Under the pieces are notes generated by a model. The model did not search any database, had not been told where the DNA came from, and was given only the letters and a program-made list of their open reading frames with translations. 9,553 nt of DNA from an uncultured Prevotella sp. Lineage in GTDB: Bacteria; Bacteroidota; Bacteroidia; Bacteroidales; Bacteroidaceae. The stretch lies in NCBI GenBank assembly GCA_900770515.1, contig CAAHDP010000188.1, positions 1 to 9,553 of the forward strand, written 5' to 3'. Below, piece by piece: positions 6,143-9,553 of the stretch. Position numbers and translations under genes: made by a program. Positions within the stretch are counted from its first letter, which is position 1. Every line of letters begins with the position of its first letter.

Positions 6143-6469
6143 ATGACAATAAAAGAAGCACAGGAAGCAGTAGATAAGTGGATCAAGGAATATGGCGTGC
6201 GCTATTTCAGCGAACTTACCAATATGGCTTGTCTCACGGAAGAAGTAGGAGAACTGGCTCGTGTCATCGCCCGAACATACGGCGACCAGAGCTTCAAGAA
6301 GGGCGAAAAGCCTAACCTAGGAGAGGAAATGGCTGACGTTCTCTGGGTTCTCATCTGTCTGGCTAACCAAACGGGTATCGATCTTACCGAAGAGCTCCAG
6401 AAAAGCATCGACAAGAAGACCCAAAGAGATGCTGAAAGACATAAGAACAACCCGAAATTGAAGGAATAA
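6143..6469 (+). CDS. MazG-like nucleotide pyrophosphohydrolase
   Basis: This is a small all-alpha NTP pyrophosphohydrolase that would cleave a (d)NTP to the monophosphate and PPi, probably as a housecleaning enzyme for non-canonical nucleotides; the substrate cannot be read from sequence. The 108 residues form one MazG-type domain. The metal-binding pattern EExxE is at 33-37 (EEVGE) and the paired ExxD at 62-65 (EMAD, within LGEEMADVLWVL). It is shorter than two-domain MazG of E. coli and closer to the single-domain MazG-like/dCTPase-type proteins. It starts 12 bp after dtd and probably shares its transcript. Its last codons (NPKLKE) form the first unit of a 22-bp repeat continuing past the stop. 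Confidence 0.88.
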   Translation: MTIKEAQEAVDKWIKEYGVRYFSELTNMACLTEEVGELARVIARTYGDQSFKKGEKPNLGEEMADVLWVLICLANQTGIDLTEELQKSIDKKTQRDAERHKNNPKLKE

Positions 6470-6540
6470 AACGCCGAAATAATGGAAATAAAACACCGAA
6501 ATTGAGGAAGTAAAATACCCGAAATTGAGGGAATCATATA
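6452..6540 (+). repeat. Four degenerate tandem 22-bp repeats spanning the MazG-like gene stop
   Basis: Four units each begin CCGAAAT and run 22 or 23 bp: 6452-6473, 6474-6495, 6496-6518 and 6519-6540. Units 1, 3 and 4 contain CCGAAATTGA followed by AGG or GGG and an A-rich end; unit 2 differs in the middle (CCGAAATAATGG). Unit 1 includes the last five codons and stop of the MazG-like gene; the others fill most of the gap before deoC. Since 22 is not a multiple of three, the copies are not extra coding repeats. Local duplication followed by drift is the simplest origin. Confidence 0.75.
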
Positions 6541-6579
6541 AATAACTAAACTTTAATAATTAAAAAAGTAACATTAAGT

Positions 6580-7515
6580 ATGAGCAGTATTAAAGAACAG
6601 GTTCTTGCACAGCAGGGACAGTATAGCGAGTCGGACGACAAGTATTTATCTGTATTGAAACAGTATAATTGCGACCTCAACGACGAGGAAATCGCAGCAG
6701 AAGTGAAGAAGATTCTCGATGAGAAGGTAGCAGAGAATGAGACTATGGAGGTGAAGAAGTTCCTCTTCGGTAGCATCGAACTTACATCTCTTCATACAGA
6801 GGATACAGAGGAAAGCATCCTGAAGATGATTGAAAAGGTAAACCAGTTTGCCCACGATTATCCTGAGCTTCCTCATGTAGCAACCGTATGTACCTACCCT
6901 AACTTCGCTGGTCTTATCAGTCAGAGTCTGGAGGTTGATGGCGTAGAAATCGCCGTTGTAAGCGGTAATTTCCCATCTTCTCAGACATTTATCGAGGTAA
7001 AGATTGCCGAGACAGCCATGGCTATCAAGGATGGCGCAACAGAGGTTGATATCGTAATGCCTGTAGGCAAGTTCTTCAGCGAGGATTACGAGGGTCTCTG
7101 CGACGATATCCAGGAGTTGAAGGAAACCTGCGGCGAGCACAAGATGAAGTGTATCCTGGAAACAGGCGACTTGAAGAACTGCAGCAACATCATGAAGGCT
7201 TCTGTTCTTGCCATGTATGCAGGTTCTGATTACATCAAGACTTCTACAGGTAAGGAGAAGGTTTCTGCTACTCCAGAGGCTGCTTACGTGATGTGCCAGG
7301 CCATCAAGGCTTACTACGAGAAGACCGGTATTCAGATTGGTTTCAAGCCTGCCGGCGGCATCAATACTGTTCACGACGCAGTGGTTTACTACACCATCGT
7401 GAAGGAAGTTTTGGGCGAAAAGTGGCTGACCAACCAGTGGTTGCGCCTCGGCACATCCCGCCTTACCAACCTCCTATTGAGCGAAATCCTGGGTAAGGAA
7501 ATCAAGTATTTCTAA
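6580..7515 (+). CDS. deoC: Deoxyribose-phosphate aldolase
   Basis: DeoC splits 2-deoxyribose-5-phosphate into glyceraldehyde-3-phosphate and acetaldehyde, the last step of deoxynucleoside breakdown. The protein is a class I TIM-barrel aldolase. The Schiff-base lysine is K220 in DYIKTSTGK, the assisting lysine is K256 in GFKPAGGI, and D157 lies in DGATEVDIVMPVG; these equal K167, K201 and D102 of E. coli. C104 matches E. coli C47. At 311 residues it is about 50 longer than the E. coli enzyme; the extra part is an N-terminal helical extension before IELTSL (66-71). In that motif E67 replaces the aspartate of E. coli (D16), a conservative change. The gap before it (110 bp) holds the 22-bp repeats and no clear promoter, so it may be transcribed from upstream. 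A strong terminator follows. Confidence 0.97.
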   Translation: MSSIKEQVLAQQGQYSESDDKYLSVLKQYNCDLNDEEIAAEVKKILDEKVAENETMEVKKFLFGSIELTSLHTEDTEESILKMIEKVNQFAHDYPELPHVATVCTYPNFAGLISQSLEVDGVEIAVVSGNFPSSQTFIEVKIAETAMAIKDGATEVDIVMPVGKFFSEDYEGLCDDIQELKETCGEHKMKCILETGDLKNCSNIMKASVLAMYAGSDYIKTSTGKEKVSATPEAAYVMCQAIKAYYEKTGIQIGFKPAGGINTVHDAVVYYTIVKEVLGEKWLTNQWLRLGTSRLTNLLLSEILGKEIKYF

Positions 7516-7549
7516 AAGAAATAAGTTATAATCAATAGGTTACAGAAGC

Positions 7550-7586
7550 AAAAAGGGTTGATTCTCCGAGAGAATCAACCCTTTTT
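7550..7586. terminator. Bidirectional intrinsic terminator between deoC and the polyprenyl synthase gene
   Basis: A perfect 17-bp stem (7550-7566 with 7570-7586) closes on a CGA loop. The core is GGGTTGATTCTC pairing with GAGAATCAACCC, flanked by A5 on the left and T6 on the right. It therefore ends in a U-run in both directions. It starts 34 nt after the deoC stop and lies 6 nt past the stop of the convergent minus-strand gene, so it can end both transcripts. Confidence 0.93.
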
Positions 7587-7592
7587 TATTCA

Positions 7593-8570
7593 TTATGCTT
7601 TTCGTTCTATTACGAAATCCAAATACGCCTTCAAGGCATTATATACATCCCTATCCTCCACGTATGTATCGAGGAAATTCATCGCCTCGGCATGGAAATC
7701 CCACATACGCTTATCAGCATATTCTATACCGCCATTCTCCTTGGTAAATGCCACCAGCTGAGCGATTTCCTCTGAAGAAATCTCACGGGATTTCACCTTT
7801 CTCGCCAGCTTCATCATCTCCTCATCGCCCGTTGACTTGAGCGCATAGATAACAGGAAGGGTCAGTTTGCCCTCCGTCATATCGTTGCCCGTTGGCTTAC
7901 CAATCTCCTTGGAATCATAATAATCAAAGATATCATCACGAATCTGGAAAATGATGCCAAGATTCTGGCCAAATCGCTTGGCAGCAGTAACCTCTACGGC
8001 AGAAGCATTGGCCGATAACGCACCAATACCTGCACAAGCCTCGAAAAGAGCGGCAGTTTTCTGATTAATTACTTCATAATAAATCTCTTCTGATATTTCT
8101 TCATTGCTGATGCTATTCAACTGGAGAATCTCACCATTCGACAAGGTACGGCCCAACTCTGCCAGATAGCGAACAATCTCTTCTGAATGAGAATAAGATA
8201 CATGAAGAAGAGCGGTTGATAAAATATAGTCGCCCACAAGTACGGCTACCTTATTATTATAGGTAGCATTCACACTAGCCTGTCCACGACGCTCGCCACT
8301 CTCATCAACCACATCATCATGAACCAGCGAAGCGGTATGAAGAAGCTCCAAACCAACAGCAGAATGTTGAGTTACGCTAGAAACCTTTCCAAAATTACGA
8401 GCCATCAGCAGGATGAGTATAGGGCGCATGCGCTTTCCAGCGCGCTGACGGATGTGGTCGAGCACCTGGGAAAGGAGGCCGTCACTGTGCATCAAAGACT
8501 TGTTGAACAAATCTACGAAATCTGCCAAATCTGCCTCAATTGGTTGTTTGATAAGTGATAAATAGTCCAT
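7593..8570 (-). CDS. Long-chain polyprenyl diphosphate synthase (octaprenyl-type, IspB-like)
   Basis: This trans-isoprenyl diphosphate synthase extends FPP/GGPP with IPP; in a menaquinone-using anaerobe it most likely makes the menaquinone side chain. The 325 residues contain GKRMRP (45-50) for IPP binding. The first aspartate-rich motif is DDVVD (85-89) in LVHDDVVDESGERRG, and the second is DDIFD (212-216), followed by GKPTGND and EGK. The residues four and five positions before the first motif are small (S81, A80), which in this family permits long products; the exact length is not readable. The HTASLVHDDVVDE context resembles IspB more than IspA, so a short-chain farnesyl synthase is less likely. 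The start MDYLSLIKQP is the only suitable ATG. The gene is convergent with deoC and divergent from polA. Confidence 0.92.
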   Translation of the reverse strand: MDYLSLIKQPIEADLADFVDLFNKSLMHSDGLLSQVLDHIRQRAGKRMRPILILLMARNFGKVSSVTQHSAVGLELLHTASLVHDDVVDESGERRGQASVNATYNNKVAVLVGDYILSTALLHVSYSHSEEIVRYLAELGRTLSNGEILQLNSISNEEISEEIYYEVINQKTAALFEACAGIGALSANASAVEVTAAKRFGQNLGIIFQIRDDIFDYYDSKEIGKPTGNDMTEGKLTLPVIYALKSTGDEEMMKLARKVKSREISSEEIAQLVAFTKENGGIEYADKRMWDFHAEAMNFLDTYVEDRDVYNALKAYLDFVIERKA

Positions 8571-8609
8571 TATTTTCGTTTAAACCTACTTAATTTCTGA
8601 AATTTGATA

Positions 8610-8617
8610 CAAAATTA
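8610..8617 (-). promoter_or_regulatory. Possible -7 element of the polyprenyl synthase promoter
   Basis: On the minus strand 8617-8610 reads TAATTTTG, identical to the -7 element of sdhC and a full match to TAnnTTTG. No good TTTG lies at the expected -33 position (TGCG at 8641-8638 is the nearest). Transcription would start near 8603, about 33 nt before the ATG. Confidence 0.5.
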
Positions 8618-8625
8618 ATGAATTA

Positions 8626-8658
8626 TTCGTGAAATATCGCATTTTTTTAGTAATTTTA
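8626..8658 (+). promoter_or_regulatory. Possible polA promoter
   Basis: TTCG (8626-8629), a 21-nt spacer and TAATTTTA (8651-8658) each differ by one base from the TTTG/TAnnTTTG pattern. Transcription would start near 8665, leaving a very short leader before either candidate polA ATG. Its -33 region lies just upstream of the opposing gene's -7 element, so the two promoters interlock. Confidence 0.4.
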
Positions 8659-8677
8659 CACCATAAAAATGAATATT

Positions 8678-9553
8678 ATGGATAAATTGTTCCTTTTAGA
8701 CGCTTATGCGCTCATTTATAGGTCGTATTACGCCTTTATGAAAGCCCCTCGAATCAATTCGAAGGGTCTTAATACTTCATGTGTCATGGGTTTCTGCAAT
8801 ACCCTTAACGAGATACTTACCAAGGAGAAGCCAACCCATATCGCGGTGGCTTTCGACCATGGCAAAACCTTCCGCCATGAGGCTTTTCCTGCTTACAAAG
8901 CACAGCGAGAAGAGACTCCAGAAGACATCAAACTCTCGGTGCCAATCATCAAAAGTATCCTCGAAGCATACCATATTCCCATCCTTCAGGTAGATGGTTT
9001 CGAGGCAGATGACATCATCGGAACCGTTGCTCTGCAAGCTGGCGAAAAAGGTATCGAAACCTACATGCTCACACCAGACAAAGATTATGCGCAGCTGGTT
9101 CGTGACAATGTTTTCATGTTCCGACCTCGCCATGGGGGTGGGTACGAAAAACTCGGAGTTGAAGAGATTGAAGAAAAATACAGCATCGCTTCCCCACTCC
9201 AGGTCATCGACCTCTTGGCGCTGATGGGTGACTCTGCCGACAACTTCCCTGGCTGTCCAGGCGTTGGAGAGAAAACTGCCATCAAACTGATCGGGGAGTT
9301 TGGAAGTGTTGAGGGATTGATTGAGAACTCATCAAAAGTGAAAGGCAAACTTCGCGAAAAGGTAGAAGGTGCCGTGGAAGATATCAAGATGTCGAAGTTC
9401 TTGGCTACCATCAGAACCGATGTTCCTGTGGATGTGAAGATGGACGACTTGAAGTTGACTGAGCCAGACAACGCCAAACTAGACGAAATCTTCACCGAAC
9501 TGGAGTTTAAGTCGTTCGCCAACCGAGTTCTTAAAAAACCTCAAAAGGTGCAA
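8678..9553 (+). CDS. polA: DNA polymerase I, N-terminal 5' nuclease part (runs off the right edge)
   Basis: An open frame of 292 codons reaches the last base without a stop. It is the 5'-nuclease end of Pol I, which removes RNA primers and damaged strands while the (unseen) polymerase domain fills gaps, including those left by UvrABC. LFLLDAYALIYRSYYAF (residues 4-20) holds the first metal-binding aspartate D8. FRHEAFPAYKAQR (65-77) is the arch-side basic motif. GFEADDIIG (107-115) and TPDKDYAQL (132-140) give further acidic ligands, and MGDSADNFPG (183-192) gives D185 and D189. CPGVGEKTAIKLI (193-205) is the helix-hairpin-helix 3' to it. Two in-frame ATGs compete: 8669 (adding MNI) and 8678. 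I prefer 8678 because the predicted transcript starts near 8665, but the choice is open. The 3'-5' exonuclease-like and polymerase domains lie beyond the window. Confidence 0.95.
   Translation, partial: MDKLFLLDAYALIYRSYYAFMKAPRINSKGLNTSCVMGFCNTLNEILTKEKPTHIAVAFDHGKTFRHEAFPAYKAQREETPEDIKLSVPIIKSILEAYHIPILQVDGFEADDIIGTVALQAGEKGIETYMLTPDKDYAQLVRDNVFMFRPRHGGGYEKLGVEEIEEKYSIASPLQVIDLLALMGDSADNFPGCPGVGEKTAIKLIGEFGSVEGLIENSSKVKGKLREKVEGAVEDIKMSKFLATIRTDVPVDVKMDDLKLTEPDNAKLDEIFTELEFKSFANRVLKKPQKVQ

Noticed and set aside
6646..7374. 242-codon minus-strand frame opposite deoC
   Set aside because: It overlaps deoC completely, and deoC has all of its catalytic motifs; the reverse peptide resembles no family I know.
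1..9553. Search for a defence system, toxin-antitoxin pair, prophage, IS element, CRISPR array, tRNA or riboswitch
   Set aside because: Every gene is a recognisable housekeeping gene, no inverted-repeat-bounded element or spaced repeat array is present, and the longest gap without a gene is 233 bp. The window does not hold a novel multi-gene system that I can see.

Overview
This window looks like ordinary chromosome from a Bacteroidales bacterium, most likely Prevotellaceae (a Segatella/Prevotella-like gut or oral anaerobe). The evidence is the Bacteroidetes promoter pattern (TTTG about 19-22 nt before TAnnTTTG), A-rich leaders without Shine-Dalgarno sequences, a five-helix b558-type SdhC, and a core gene order that I recall from Bacteroides and its relatives. 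I see no phage, IS element, CRISPR array, tRNA, rRNA or defence island.

Layout. On the left, the minus strand carries the start of the succinate dehydrogenase/fumarate reductase operon: sdhC, then the first 23 codons of sdhA. It runs off the left edge from a near-consensus promoter at 914-944. Back to back with that promoter, another (950-983) drives mnmG on the plus strand. A co-directional housekeeping cluster follows: mnmG (tRNA wobble modification), apt (adenine salvage), uvrC (nucleotide excision repair), dtd (D-aminoacyl-tRNA deacylase), a MazG-like NTP pyrophosphohydrolase, and deoC (deoxyribose-phosphate aldolase). A strong hairpin at 7550-7586 ends this cluster and probably also ends the convergent minus-strand gene, a long-chain polyprenyl diphosphate synthase (menaquinone side chain). 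Divergent from that gene, polA (DNA polymerase I) starts near 8678 and runs off the right edge; 292 residues of its 5' nuclease part are visible.

How the genes fit together. The plus-strand cluster is about translation quality (mnmG, dtd) and nucleotide salvage, sanitation and repair (apt, MazG-like, deoC, uvrC), with polA nearby as the usual gap-filling partner of UvrABC. The polyprenyl synthase and SdhCA both belong to menaquinone-linked anaerobic respiration.

The most interesting signals are not genes. Two sites matching the ParB-binding centromere parS (TGTTTCACGTGAAACA) lie 704 bp apart between housekeeping genes: 15/16 at 2949-2964 and 14/16 at 3653-3668. The second sits at the centre of a 34-bp inverted repeat that may also terminate apt. 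This suggests a chromosomal centromere region, often origin-proximal. Other structure that the genes do not explain: a duplicated 20-bp element in the sdhC leader, a 7-bp-period TTCAA repeat just before dtd, and a fourfold 22-bp repeat that starts inside the last codons of the MazG-like gene.
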